Positions 12,880-26,170 of a stretch of 64,000 nt of DNA are shown in pieces (within the stretch, counting starts at the first letter, position 1; each line of letters starts with the position of its first letter). The stretch spans positions 30,000,077-30,064,076 of the forward strand of contig CANTUZ010000008.1 of the NCBI GenBank assembly GCA_947846985.1. Reading direction: 5' to 3'. The notes below the pieces were generated by a model. That model saw only the letters and a program-made list of their open reading frames with translations. It was not told the DNA's origin and did no database searches. The position numbers and the translations under genes are program-made. This stretch comes from Fratercula arctica. Taxonomy: Eukaryota > Chordata > Aves > Charadriiformes > Alcidae.

Positions 12880-15800
12880 GTAACATGCTATTTTTGCACT
12901 TTTTACTCTTGATAACAAGGATCAGATGTGCTCTTACTGAAGATAAAATTATGAGTTACAAGTCAGTATTTGTATGCTTCACAGATGTAGGCTTTCAAAA
13001 CAGTTTATATATCATGGTGTATTTCTCTGTGTGTTTCTGTTAAATTTTCAGCTTTAATGTCCTCCGTTCATTCTCAGCCACTATATGTAAATGCACTTCA
13101 GGCATCTCTCCCTAATCTCAGTCTGATTGATCCTCCTTATAATTCAGGGGTAAGTATGCAATGAAACAGATAGATCCTTTATTTCTAAATGTCGCCAGAC
13201 ACTGAAAGGGGATTCATCTTTGCAGAGCCTAATGAATGAGAGATTGCTAGTAACTAAAATAGTACTTGGTTTATTTCTCTTATTACTTTCATTTGCTGGG
13301 TTTAGGGTCTGATTTAAATCTTCTGACTGAGAAAGATCCCCTTTAAAGAGTTTCTGTGAATTTTTTCCCATTAGTTTGGCATATAAAATCTGTATCTTGA
13401 AAGTTTTTTCTGCTGTTCTGTAGAGTGAAAATTTTGCTTTGACTGTTCTTTGCAAAACATACTCTTCTTCTTTGTACTTTTCAACTTTGCAGAGAAAGTA
13501 GCTTTTTAACTTTGGAAGCTGGTAGTTATGGCTTTTTAAGAAGACCTTTTCAGATTTTTTTTGTGTTTTGTTTTAATCTGATTTTAACAAAGATATCTTA
13601 GTATGTCAAGACATCAAATCTTACTGCATGCAGTATTCTTTATATTTGGGTTAGGTCTGATATTGTGGTAGTATGACCTTAATTAAAGTCTTTAGCTTGC
13701 TAAATGAATTTGATGAGATTATTTCTGTCATGTATTCAGTAAATATGTATGTATAAAGCTTATATACAAGACACCATGATGCAATTTGTCTTTCCTAACA
13801 AAGCCACAACAGCTTTGTTTTCCACACTACTAACAGGAAAGAGTTTGCATTGACTTTCCATATTATGATAATATTGTTATAATTTCCTTTCTAATTCAGT
13901 GGAATTTCCTCCCTGATGCTCTATAGGAAACAAAATTTACAACTTCAGAGCTTTTTGTTTGTTTAGTATTTTAGGGTTTAAGCTTTTCTTTGCTGTTCAT
14001 GGCAAGCTGGTAATTTTTTTCTGAGGAAGAAGGGTTTGGGGGTTTTGTTTGTTTGTGGTTTTGGTAGGGTTTTTTTTATTTGTTATTTTGTAGTTCTAAT
14101 TAGTTGACAGATGTGAATCTAAAATATGTAATCCTTTTATTGAGGAACAAAAATACTATCATGTTGTATTTTGGAACACATAATTATTAATTCTTGAAGG
14201 AGAGAGGGAAAATACACCTTTTCTTTATTTTAGATTCAGAATGTGAACAAAGAAAAACCACAGAATGGACAAAGTTTTACTCTGGGTAAGAGCAGTCTAT
14301 CTGAGTTTTGATAATCTGAAAGAACCAAATGATGCATTTCATTGTATCAGAAGGATTGTTGTTTGATAGTTGTGTTTATGGCTAATTCAGTTGATATCAC
14401 CAGGAGCAGAGAGTATTTGGTACCTCTGAAAACTCAGCCTTGCCTTATTGTTTGCTCTTGTATTTGCTTTGCTTGTGCTGCCAGATCTTAAAAATGTATT
14501 GAAATTGCTTTGGGCTTCCACTGTCACAGCGTTTTAACAGAATAAATAGTTTATTAATAAAATAATGGAAATGGTTGACTGGCTAGCTCTGGAGGCCCAT
14601 GTAGTGCAGCTGTGTCCATTAAGTCTTTAGTAGGAAGTTTTTGTGTCATTTCAGTGGGGGACTCTCAGCCAGGCCAGCCAGGAAGTTGTCTAGTGAGTAC
14701 TAGGTTCTGGTACACACAACCATGTGTGTTGTGTTCTTGATGGAAACCCAAAATACCTCTCAAATATGTTGATTTTTAAGAGTAGTTGGCTGAATTATCT
14801 CAGTGTAGGAGAGGTTGGTTGTTTGTTTATTCTAGTAACAAGAAATGTAGAATGCAATCCAAGTAACATTTTAGAAGTTAAAACTTTGTGTGTGTTTTTT
14901 TTTAAACTCCAGTAGCATACACAGAAACTAAGATGCCCAGATGAGTGAGAACTTGGCTGAACTAGATAGATTCCTCTTTATAACTGATTTGGTGTCAAAG
15001 AAATGTCATTGGTACCTACATACTGAGATTACTTCTGTATGTTTCAACTGCAGCAGAACCAGTCCACATGTCCATTCAGGAATCGGGACCAGTGTCACAT
15101 AAGGTGTGTGCTTGGGCATATGTATGCATGTAAATATAATAAAAACCTCTGCAGGAATTTACCTTAGTTTTCTTTGTGTTTCATTTGGAGATTTCCTTTA
15201 ATTGAATGCAAACAGGATCTGTATATCCATATCTTCCTCAGCCATAAACAGCTTCTATTAACTGCTTTTGCAGAATATATTTTTAATATAAAATAGAAGC
15301 AGCAGTGTGCAAAATGCACGTACATATGATGTGCGCATAGAACTCGCATATTTATTAGTGGAGGCTAAATCAAAATCTGCTGGAAGTCAGAACTCTTGTG
15401 GTCTGCATTGGAAATGGCAGGGCTTCTTGCATGCAGTAAATTTTGTTCTTTATTCTCTCCCCGTCCCTTGCTCTCCAGGTAGAAGACATGCTTTGGGTAT
15501 TAATGACAAGACTGAACTACTGCTATTTTCACTAGCTGTCCTGTAGGCCCAGGAACCAGGGAGTTACCAATAGCAAATCGATTATAATTTTTTGATAGAG
15601 TTGTGATAGAGTCGTGATAGAGTCATTACAGATTATTTAGGAACAAGGCAGTTGTTCCACTAAATAAGGAAATAAGTATTGTTAATAAGCAGTGCCTGTT
15701 TGCATACTGGAAGAACACAAAAGTTCTCTACATTTACTGTGTTGGCAATATGCAAGCTTATAGCTCCTAACATCTCAAAAAGCAGTTACACTTAAGGAAA

Positions 15801-18800
15801 TTAATTTGGAAGTACTATAGAAAGGATTATTGCTGGCATAGCCCACGTCTTTAAAAAGCCCCTCCGCCCCATACAGGTTTGGCTTTTTTGTTGTTGGTTT
15901 GGTCTCAAACTTGCCTCTCTCATTTTTGGTACGGTCTTAATCTTTGTTTAAGGATCATGGTAGTAAGATTGCACAAGGACACAAGAATTAAGCCTGTACT
16001 AGAAATAGGGGAAAAAAATATTACTTTTTTTGTTGTGTAGATAAGAGATACTACATCCCAGTAGATAGACTTCTGCTAGCTACTCTATGGAAAAACAACA
16101 GAATGTAATTGAATAGATCTGAGGTGAATTTGAGAAAAGAATCAAGTCTGCGTGTTATTAATGTAGTATTTCTCCTTCACATTCCTCAGGTGTGTGATGA
16201 TCAATACAGAATGCAAAGTCAACCTTTAGGAATATGCCTGATAATAGACTGTATCGGCAATGACACAGGTAAGTCTCTGGAATTTGAAGTTCCTTATCTT
16301 GTTAATCTCAGATAATTAGAACAATTTGGTATGAAGAATATGATGTACATTTACCAGCCAGACTAGGGTAATGTTGTAGTCAGCTAATCTATCAATTATA
16401 AGAAGTTTTCTAAAGCAGAGAGTTGGAAGGCCCAGCCTGAGGTTAAACTATCCTAACCATTGCAAACAATGGGTTTTTGGGGTTTTTTTGGTGCAGAATC
16501 TCTGAATGAAAGAACTTACAAGGGGACAGACTGAATTTTAGGAGGGAGAAAAAGGATGTTCAGAGGCCAACAACAAAATAGTTAAACTACAGTCATACAG
16601 CAGGTTATTGGCAACGATGGTAAAGATAGTGTTTCCCACCAGTTAACAAAACCAAAACTGTTGTCATTTGAAGCGTAATCATATTGGACACCAGAGATTT
16701 TGAATAGCTGAAGGCACGTGGTCCTTTATTAATAATGCACTTAGGTTTCTGTTACATCTTGCACAGTTTAACTGAAACCATCACCATAGCTTTATAGGGA
16801 AAGGAATTTTTCTTCCTTCCCTCTTGGTTTAGTTTAAAAAAAAAAAAAAAATTGCATGTAGAATTTAACATAGTCGGTGACATGGTTAAAATGTGGGTTT
16901 TTCCTGATTGCCTTTGTAAGAATCAAAAAATTTAGATTCTTGTATAAGCAAAAACACCCTACTCTCTAATAATTGGAACATGTGAAGCTAAAAATAAAAA
17001 TGAGGAGAGTAGTTGCAGCCAGTTCTGTAATAGACTAGGAGATGTAGGGGAAGAAGAGGGTTTGTGGGCATATCTTTTCTCTTTCTCATAACTAATGGTC
17101 CAGCAGATGGACCAACTTAGAGTTATTGATGTAGTTGTTGAAAAGCAGTGGATGCAGAGCACAGACACAAAGTAAAATTTTGATGTTTACTTGACAGTAG
17201 TATTTTAGGTAAATAATATAAAATAAGACACTTAGTTTGCCATTAGAGTAACAGGAACTAGAACTGATTCACAGTCCTGCCATGTGTGAAGAAGGGGGAC
17301 AAAGGTGACACTTAACTCAGTGACATGCAACTGGGAAGCATCCTTGTGATCTGATTTTGGTCTGTCCTACCAAGTTCATCAATAACCTCTGGCCAAAAAA
17401 AAACCAAACAAAAAAACCCAAGGTTTCAATTGCTGTGTGTAGAAATTAAATTGTATGTCTCAGATGTTTAATGTCACCAGTGCATCATCAGCACTTCACT
17501 GAAATATGTTACTGTGCTACTGAGATCTAGGAGAGGTGGGGCATATGGCATTGCTTAAAGCAGCTTTTTAGAAAGACTTCACTACTCTGTATAGTTGTTG
17601 TGCCACACAACTTCTGAAATCTGAAAATACCAAAGAAAGAGAAGAGGGCAAGGAGAACGTTAGGAATTGTACCTGTGGCATGCATTAGAGTCTGTAGCTA
17701 TCCCAAGATTAAATTTGAGGAAGCTGAACCAATAATAGATACTGTAGGATCAAGGATTACAACAATTGAAAATGCCCAGTGTAAACAATATGAATTCATC
17801 AGATGCTGATAAAATTCAAACTGAAATCACCTTGCTGTTTTCCAAGTAGAGTCTTGCTGTTTTGCTTTTGCCTTTCCATTTGGAAGCAAATTTTTATCCT
17901 TACATTGTAAACAATCGAGGGGAGAAAAGGGTAATTTTTTATGTGGAGTGGAAATGCTCAAAAATCAGTGGAGGTTTCTTGGGAGATGACTACTGTTGAA
18001 GAAATAGATGTTTTATCTCAGGTTGCAGCATGTAATGCTGTGTTTCATCTTGCCTTAAAGTAAAATTGCTGTATCCAAAGTTTACCATGTATAATTTCTG
18101 ATTCAGTGTTAAACTAAGGTATCAGCTCTAAGTTTGCTGCATTTAATTTTTTTTAACTGTGACACTTAGAGTGTGTGTATGGTCTAAGGTGACACCAAGT
18201 TTTGTACCTTCGTGTGTATGTGTAGATGCTAGTGAAATAAGTAAATCATAGGAAAAGCTCTCTCGTTGCTGTAACTCTCTTTTTTCCTATGTACTACTGC
18301 CCTCTAATGGATTAAGTGCTTCATCGAGTATATAACAGCTAAACAGTATTAATACTGAATCTTCCACCTGAATTTTGAGAGCATGTTTTATTGCCTAAAA
18401 TAGAGGGGATTTTCCTTTCTATCTCCAAATAAAAAATGTCTGGAAAGTTTTTGAATTATTTTACAAAATTTAATCAAACCAACAGAACTGGAGTGAAACC
18501 ATAGTTTATCATAGTAGAGTTTATCCCCTTGCTATAGTATAGAGTTTGTATCTTCCCTGCTAAGGAAAGTTACAAGTTCTGTTCTTTTTGAGAACAGTGT
18601 GGTAGTATAACTCCTGTTTTGCTTCCAGTTACCTCTGAAATAGCCTCTGCTAATTAGGGATTGTTAAACTTCTGAAGTCAAAGAACAGTCTAGCTTCCTG
18701 TGTCTATAAGGCATTTTACATAAACATGGCACCCGATATTTCCTGTCATATCAGAAACTGTGCTTGGGCAATGTATATGTTGTTTATACTAAAAATACAA

Positions 18801-21258
18801 TGCTACAGGTGTGAGTCATAGTAGTAGTTGTGGTTCTCTGAACACTTAAAAAATACCTGTGGTTTTAACCACCATGTACCTGGTTTCACTGCCATATTAA
18901 TAAACATCCAAAGTAGTTATTCAGAGCATAGCACATTTTCCTGCAGTAGAGGTTAGCACAAATACAACAGGTTAAATCTTGATTTTTGGCTATCTACAGT
19001 TTTAATTTCTAACACATTTTAAAGGGTTCATTTTTCAGCTTTTTTTTCGCCCTTAAAATGCCATTCTGGAACAGTTAAGACTCCAGCGTCCATTCTCCGC
19101 CTGGAACTCATCACTTAAAGTCTGTTTTATATAATAGGAAGTATAAATTACTGCAATAGGTTCCTTTTTGACTGATGAAAGGGAGTCTCTTATGTCCTGT
19201 ATAATAACCATTCATAGTAATTTTGACAAGTCAAAAGGTGAAAAACATCCTGTGCTATCCCGATCACTCCTTACCATTTCAAGAATGTTCTGTGTGAAGC
19301 ATTCTCTAATGTTTTCTCTTGCACAATATTTTAACTCCTAGGAACTTGGGATACTGGTTCTAAATGAAAGCATCAAAGTATCTGGGGAGTTTGGAACGGA
19401 TCACTTGTCAAATAATAGTGTCTTTGCTGTCATGAAGTACATAACTCGTATTAAAGACAACATGCATCTAGCACTATAAGTATGTAATGTACTGTGATCA
19501 ACATCAAGTCCTCCCGATTTTCTAATAAACATTTTGTCACAATATTAATCGTAAATATTTAAAATAAATATTTCCAGTAGCAAAATACTGTAAATGCTGT
19601 AATTCAGAATATTTGAGATTGAGCCTTGATGTGCTGTAATTTAATTATATCTCTCTTTTTTCAGATTTGTTGGAAGAGACCTTCAGAGGCTTAGGTTATG
19701 ACGTTCTTTGTCACAGATATTTAAATATGAATACCATGAGTCAAACATTGCTTGAAGTTGCAAGGTTGCAGAAGCACAGAAATTGTGACAGCTTCATCTG
19801 CATATTGGTCAGCCGTGGAAGTCCTCAGAGCATCTTCTGTACAGACCATACCTTTTCTGGATTCCCTTTGGAACAAATAAAGAAATACTTTACAGCAGAC
19901 TCATGTCCTGAACTCCTAGGAAAGCCGAAGCTTTTTTTTATTCAGAGCTACATTGTGCCAGAAAATGAGCAAGAATGTACTAGTCTGTTGGAAGTAGATG
20001 GTAATGATGAGAAAATCATTGCTAACACAAAAATCCCTTGTAAAGGCAGTATCCCCCAAGTAGCAGACATCTTTTGGAGTCAGTGCAAGGTGGATGTGTC
20101 TACGCTAGAAAAATCTCCAGGATCATCCTCATATTATCTGCGCTGTCTGGCTGAGCTACTCCGCAATCCTCATAAAAGGTAAATAAAACAAAGAGGAAAA
20201 AGAACCCTTTTCCTATGACAGCTTGCTGTGCTAGAGAAAGAGAAACCTTAAGTTTCATCCCATCTGTCCTGAAAAGTGTCTTCATGCTCTGTCATATGTT
20301 AAAAGACAAGTGTACCTGATGTTGGAATGATGGCACAGGAAGGTAGTCTAAAGTAAGAGTGAAGTTTCTGATTCTGGATAGTAAAATGAAAGTGTTTTAT
20401 GGCAATGGGGCTTGCAGAGTGAGAAAGGAAGAACCTGTCCTGGGTAATGTATGGCAGTGCTTTAGACAGGATTGGAAATTTTCCTTCTCTGAGGTTACGA
20501 GGCACACACAGGCTTCTGCCAAATTGAGCATTGCCTTTTATCATTAGGAAGGGCTCTGCTTGCAAATATAAAGAATCAGTGCCTAAGTGTGGGGGGAAGG
20601 CAGATGAATGGGAAGAATTTTGTCCTTTCTTTAGATCTAATTAACCTACTGCTCAGGGAGCCACTAGGTTGCTAATTTGTAATCTTGAATATAAACTATC
20701 AGAAAACTTTAGTCTGTCTAAAGAGATTATCAATAGGAATTTGAGCAGATACGTTTAGATATGTAACTTAACAACAAAGGTTTTCCTTGTACAATTGATC
20801 TACCAGGGAGTTAGCAACTGTTTTTCAAAGTAGTTGTGTTGTTAACATTTAGTACCTTTTTACAGACCCTAAAACCTTGTAATGAAATCACAGATCATCA
20901 TATCAGCATAACCAATATCACAACGGCGATATGAGTTATAATAGATTGTTTACAAAATGTATGTTCAGCCTTGGGTTTTAGAGGTGTAACCTCTGCAATA
21001 AAGACTGAAATCTGAAACGTTCTCCTTGCTGAGCCTAAAGTTGTCTTCTCTCTTGTGGATTCTTAAAAGGTGTCTTACTTCATTCTCTAATAGAAAGCTT
21101 TTTACTTTTGTTGCTGCAGGAAACTCTCTATATTAGATATCCATACAGAACTAAACAGAAAAGTCTACGAATGGAATAAGACCACTGACCCAAGCCAACA
21201 ATACTCACTTCTGCTCCAGCACACACTGAGGAAGAAACTTTTTCTTTCTCCCACTTAA
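10590..21258 (+). CDS. CFLAR: CFLAR (c-FLIP long form), catalytically dead caspase-8 homologue, 9 coding exons
   Basis: The CDS joins 10590-10885, 11722-11827, 12744-12879, 13052-13149, 14234-14285, 15054-15103, 16190-16268, 19665-20178 and 21120-21258. This makes 1470 nt, 489 aa (human long form 480 aa). c-FLIP acts in the cytosol at the death-inducing complex, where it pairs with procaspase-8 through DEDs and the caspase-like domain and tunes apoptosis, necroptosis and NF-kB output. Identity rests on two DEDs, close similarity to vertebrate c-FLIP in every exon, and the characteristic loss of catalytic His and Cys. The start chosen is ATG 10590. A GTG just upstream is in frame but is not a normal animal start. 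All splice sites are GT-AG and phases agree. The gene heads a + strand cluster with CASP10, CASP18 and CASP8. Confidence 0.95.
13052..15103 (+). other. CFLAR: CFLAR linker exons 4-6, with a tandem NAGNAG acceptor
   Basis: Three short exons (13052-13149, 14234-14285, 15054-15103) encode the poorly conserved linker, about residues 180-246. They are supported mainly by clean splice sites and by phases 1-0, 0-1 and 1-0 that keep the frame. The exon 6 acceptor is CAGCAG (15051-15056), so splicing 3 nt downstream would drop one Ala. If the donor after exon 4 is read through, four residues and a stop follow (TGA 13162-13164), giving a 216-aa DED-only protein similar in size to human FLIP-R. Confidence 0.75.
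15594..15626 (+). repeat. 11-bp unit repeated three times
   Basis: The unit GATAGAGTYRT occurs at 15594-15604, 15605-15615 and 15616-15626, with one or two mismatches. It lies in CFLAR intron 6 and looks like a small minisatellite. Confidence 0.7.
16190..21258 (+). other. CFLAR: CFLAR caspase-like domain (exons 7-9), inactive
   Basis: Exon 7 opens the p20-like subunit ([13 protein letters not shown]). Exon 8 holds the inactive site. The position of the catalytic His is Arg323 (VSRG), and the position of the catalytic Cys is Tyr368 (FFIQSY in place of the caspase QACQG). The caspase-8 cleavage motif LEVD-G is kept, with Asp384 (codon 19997-19999), matching human Asp376. Exon 9 encodes the p10-like C terminus, ending [10 protein letters not shown]. 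Intron 16269-19664 is 3.4 kb with no further exon seen. Confidence 0.93.
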
Positions 21259-22602
21259 CTGCTGTTGGAAATGACACGTCTGAAGTGGCTAACAAGAAAC
21301 ACTTACTATGATCCAGACAGTTTCACGCATACTTCCACTTTATGCATTGTTATTGCATGTACATCTAAAGTACCTATTGCTTCCAAATCCTGGAATTTAG
21401 AAGCATTTTGGTGTGGTAAGGCACTAGTCTTTATATATTTAATACATAATGTTCTGAAAGCTTGCATGAGAACGGCAGCTGTCGTATAGCACTGCAACAG
21501 ATCTTAAAACCAAGTACAACAGGTAAAGAGTGGAAAGAACTCTTAACTGTATAGCTATTGGGTTTTACAGTGCTTTGTGGTTTTATTGTTTCGTTGGTTG
21601 TTTTTTAGCCTACTATTAGCAGTGCACTGATCTAGGTTCTTCTGTTGATGCTAAAAACAAATACAAGCCAGTGCAAAACACTGAAATTCACCGGGTACTT
21701 TCCCCAGAACCTAATAATGGAAAATGCCTACCCAGAATGCCTACCCAGTAATGCCAGTTCTTCATTAACAAGTTCTGGCTTGTGTGCCTCCACAGACTAG
21801 CAAAACAGAAGGAGAGATGGTCTTTTAAATAATTTGGATTCCATCTATCTGCTGCATTAGACGTTGTGATTCACCCAGGACCTCATGACGTCAGTACTGC
21901 CCACAGCACACGAGAGTATATGTTAATAAGTGAGACAGTCTGCCATGTTTTGGGATGTGTTTTCCACTGATGCAAAAATAAGTCTACATGTGGCAGGGCT
22001 TTCCAGTAATCAAACCACACAGCTAAAAAAATGTGGGATTTTGGCAGATGTTTTGTGGAAGCTGAAACATGATTCACACTCGTTGCACCAGCCATAGTTG
22101 TAAAAGTACACTTTATCATATTTGAACCATGTCATGTGGCAGACACTGGCTCTTAAGACTGGATTAAATTAAACACCCCACATTCGCTGCTTTTGCTTAT
22201 AAAAAATGATATGTCTTTATTAATTGATTATTTTTTTCAAGTTGTGCTTCTGAAAAAGACATGAGTGAAAATTGTCCTAAATACAGAAATTTTTTCTCCA
22301 GGGGAGCAGACGCCTAACATGAAGAGTTCACTTAATGTGCTTGTTATACAACAGTATAACCTGGATGAGTTGTATTGAAACTTACTGAATTTATGGAATT
22401 CTGTTCCCTCCTAAAGCAAGCCATTGCAAATTTTTAATACTCCAGATACAGTGTCCTGTCCAGGAAAACAGGTCAAGGCCTTGGCGTGCCTTGCTTGGTT
22501 TCTGCTGTAGCTACACCATACATCCTTCTAGCGTGTGTTTCATGCAAGCAGAAAGAAGAGGGGGTTTTGCTAATCATAATAAAATGGTAATATTAAAATA
22601 AA
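21259..22602 (+). terminator. CFLAR: CFLAR 3' UTR with paired polyadenylation signals
   Basis: About 1.3 kb of non-coding sequence follows the stop codon. AATAAA occurs at 22578-22583 and again at 22597-22602, before the LTR at 22644. Polyadenylation here is inferred from the signals alone. The CFLAR 3' UTR also contains a 13-bp exact tandem repeat at 21723-21748. Confidence 0.5.
21723..21748 (+). repeat. 13-bp exact tandem duplication in CFLAR 3' UTR
   Basis: AATGCCTACCCAG occurs twice in a row (21723-21735 and 21736-21748), followed by a partial third copy starting TAATGCC. Confidence 0.8.
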
Positions 22603-22643
22603 TATATATTTATATTAATGTACCATTTTGTGTAATATATAAA

Positions 22644-23217
22644 TGTCCTGGGTTTGGGTGAAACAGAGCCAACTTTCTGTCCGGTGAGAGAGGCTCTCAC
22701 TCTTACTTGTTGCTGTTGCAGCCAGGGTCAGCTGACTGGGTTGTTGACCCTGTGGAGGGGTTGCACCTTTGGGGAGACCTGGATAGGTCAGGTGACACAA
22801 GCTGACTAATCGGGTGTTCCATCCCATCTGCCACCCTCAGTATTAAAGCTGAGGGACCAAAGGGGTCAGGTTGGCTCTTCAGTGTCTGATGTTTGAGGAG
22901 GATCCCGTCAGCTCATCTGCCTTTTGATCCTGGTCAGTGTGTTCCAGTTCCCATTTGTCACTGAGTCCAGCCTGGAACTTTCCCAGTGCCTGCCAGCGAC
23001 ATCTTGCTAGGAACTTGATCCAGTTTTGAATATATTTATTTATACTGTATCTATTTCATTATCTCCTTTTTTATTTTATTATTAGTATTTCATTAAAGTA
23101 CTTTAGTTTTTCTAAACTAAAAAATCTCTTTATCTCTCTTCTTCCTCTCCTTGGAGCGAGAGGTGGGGGAGAGCATCTGTTGTCTTGTCATTGGCCAACC
23201 CAGCCCAAACTGCAACA
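22644..23217 (+). mobile_element. Solo LTR of an endogenous retrovirus, ERVL-like, 574 bp
   Basis: The element begins TGTCCTGGGTTTGGG and ends CTGCAACA, with TG...CA termini. It is flanked by perfect 5-bp direct repeats ATAAA (22639-22643 and 23218-23222). A 5-bp target-site duplication fits class III (ERVL-type) insertion. The T-rich run and AATATATTTATTTATACTG stretch (about 23026-23046) look like the promoter or polyadenylation part of an LTR. No gag, pol or env reading frame is nearby, so this is a solo LTR left by recombination. A related copy lies inverted at 28136-28775. Confidence 0.82.
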
Positions 23218-23222
23218 ATAAA

Positions 23223-26170
23223 GTACATTTTATACTGATTAAATCTTCACTTGTTCACTCATTATCTTTTTTTTTAATTTTGTATTCAGTTTTATTTGTA
23301 TGTTGACTCTAGAAAGTTACATACATGGTTGTGATGAGAAGAAATTTTTGCACAATTTAGAAAAATAATTCACATGTATTGTAAGCCTATGTATTCTATA
23401 CTTTTCTCTTTCCACTTCATAAGCTATAGTGTCCTCTTTAATAAAAGTATATGGAAACCTTTTAATAACTTTGAATTGGGAAATGCAACCAAAAATATAT
23501 GTTAAACTATGGATACCTTATTTGCGTTACTGTAATTTTATGTAGGCACAGGCATAAGAGGAAAAATAGAAAATAGTATTTTGCAAAATTCCAACGTTGT
23601 CTAAAGGCTTGTTCTCTATAAGTGTTAAAGTAAAAATACTAAATCCAATTTTATGATATTACAGGTTTGGAAATAAATGCATCATAGCGGGGCAGGGAGA
23701 GGGAGCAGGAATTCCTTTGAGTTTACTGTTTTTTAAGAAAGGGCCTATTGAACCAGTCCTTTTCTTAAACTAATGTAATTTTGCTTCTGGCTTTAAAAAT
23801 ACTGTGTGTCTTAAAATTACATTCATATGCATTCCACAGACTCCCACAGAGAATTTACTGCGTTCTGTCAACAGAAGGGTCTGTATTATATGTGATAGGT
23901 AGTAAAAATAGCATTCATTTCTAACCCTGAATATTTAATAACTGACTATTTTACAATAAAGCACAAGTGTCATTTTGAAACTACCTTGCTTATGTTTCAT
24001 GGGATAAGAGAAGGATTATAAAGTAACAGATTTGGAATCTTAGAAGTTACTTCCTGTGGTGGCTGGTAAATGAGGCAAATGATGTGAAATAAGTATGTTT
24101 TCTGTGGTTGTAGAAATCAGATGTAATTCCTAGTTATCATATATACCTATGTGATGTTAATAAATGTGATTTCTTTCACAAATTAACTTCACTTTTTCCT
24201 ATTTCAGTTACTAGCTTTTGCATGTGATGAGTACTTCTGCTGCCTTATAGACAACCAAAACCAGGGAGAGTGGAACCAAGAGGAGGCAGAGAGATGGGGG
24301 AAAGAAATACAGAAATTTCAAGCAGGAACAAGGAGAATGGTAGGGAGAACCAAGAGAAGAAGTAGGGAAAAGAAGATTTGGAGGAGAGAGACAGCATCAG
24401 TATTGGAAGGATAAAGAAGCAAAGAGAAGTGGGAGAAACGAAGTAAGAATAATAGTGGCTGTCCTTACAGGATCTAACAATGTGGTGGGTTTTTGTGGGT
24501 TGGTTGGTCTGGGGTTTTTTTGAGTTATGCTGTATACAACTATTTATTTAAAATATTAGCAATAGGATATATTCTGTTTCTGATAGTTTTGTGACAATAT
24601 AGGTTTGGTTTGGGGGTTATGAAGTATACATGTTCTTCGCCTTAAGTGCCTGACACAGTAAGTAAAGTTCTTGTCCCTTCCCTTAAGAAATGACAAAGAA
24701 ATCCTGTTTTGAAAACTGTAGAGGCTCCTGTAAATTACCCTTGCAGTGAAAAAGTCTCTTTGTGTCTGGCTGGTGATAGGAAGTGTCTGTTCTTGCAGTA
24801 CTGTGCACCTAAAATTTGAGTCTGGAAAATGACTGGATGCAGGGCCTAGGTTGCATCAGGTTGTACACGTATTTCAGGTAGAGTGGTTGAATGATGTCAA
24901 ACTTCTGTTCAGTACCCAAAAGAAAAGAGGGAAAAGAATTAATTCTGGATCCATCATGAGTTGAGGGTGTTAGTGAGATGCTGGTGAAATGTCATGGTCA
25001 CGGACTGCCAAAATGTGTAGTTTTCAAAACCTGCTGTTGAACAAGATAAAACAAACCCCTCTTGCTCCACTTATGCATTGTCAGTGGTTGGAACAAGGCT
25101 GTCAGACTCACTGCTCTGTGGCACTGAATTTCCTGTCTGATAACTGAAATTTCAAACATTTGTTGTACTTCTGTATGTGCTGTATATATGGAAGAGGGAA
25201 AACTCAAGAGACCCATGAGGCAGGAGATTTGTGTGGTGTTTTGCATGACTTAGTTTGCATGATTTCTCTCAGCCACCTACATTAATATGACTGAGCCATA
25301 AATCCAGTTTACTTTTTACTGTTACATACTTATGCCTTACAATGGTTGCCAACTCATTATCCAGACAAGAAGTTAGGTTCAAGAGGAAGTTCAAGTGCTA
25401 GCAGTTGTAGATGGAGTATGCTGTATGACTTATTCCCCCTTGCAACTCTGCATAAGAATTAGGAGTGACTTCTGTTACAGATGCCTGAGTCAGAGAAGCT
25501 TTTTATGACAGTTTCTGGTAATTCTTTTTTCTAGAGTTTTACATTTCTGACATGCAGGATGGTGTTGCTGAGAAGAGACTGCCATCTGTGTGGATGATCT
25601 GCTGTGTATCTGGTTATGTTCATTTAAACTGTATCTCCTGTACAGAATTATTTGACAGCTTTTCTGTGGCTGTTTTGGAGAATGTCTGTTTTTCAGTTTA
25701 TTAGAATCAGTAAGACATTACAAGTCTTTTAGGAATTATGTTTTTGTGGATTGTCGCTTTCTGTACGTGACATTTTCAAATTTGTGTTACTCTAAGAGTG
25801 TATTTTCAGTGTTTTGTAGAAACATCATCAGAAATGTGATTTGAATGGGTGCTGTTTAGCATCATGATTCAGTAAAATTGGTGCTGTTAACTGCTACCAC
25901 TAAATTGCTATTATTACTAAATTACAAATGCTGGGTTTCAAGCCGATTTTCTAAGAAAATTTCTGCATGCAGTCAGACTGATTGTCCCAGTCTCACTCTA
26001 GACCAGAGAATGAACTCTTGAAACTCTGGGTGGACTCATCTTGTAGATCTCTATGGCTTGTTACATTTGGCTACCAAAAACTGTTTGCCAAAGAGCCTAC
26101 CAGAAACATTTGGGGCTCTTTTGCAATGAAGCCTCCTTTAAAAGGGCTTGACAACAAAAGCAAATAGAGT
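23223..26170. other. Intergenic region between CFLAR and CASP10
   Basis: No family-like open frame is visible. The region is AT-rich except for a purine-rich tract on the + strand at about 24255-24460, dominated by GAGA and GGAA words. It may contain distal regulatory sequence for CASP10, but nothing specific can be named. Confidence 0.5.

Noticed and set aside
22644..23217. Short open frames within the LTR considered as remnants of viral coding sequence
   Set aside because: The whole segment fits between LTR termini with a target-site duplication, so there is no room for internal viral genes.
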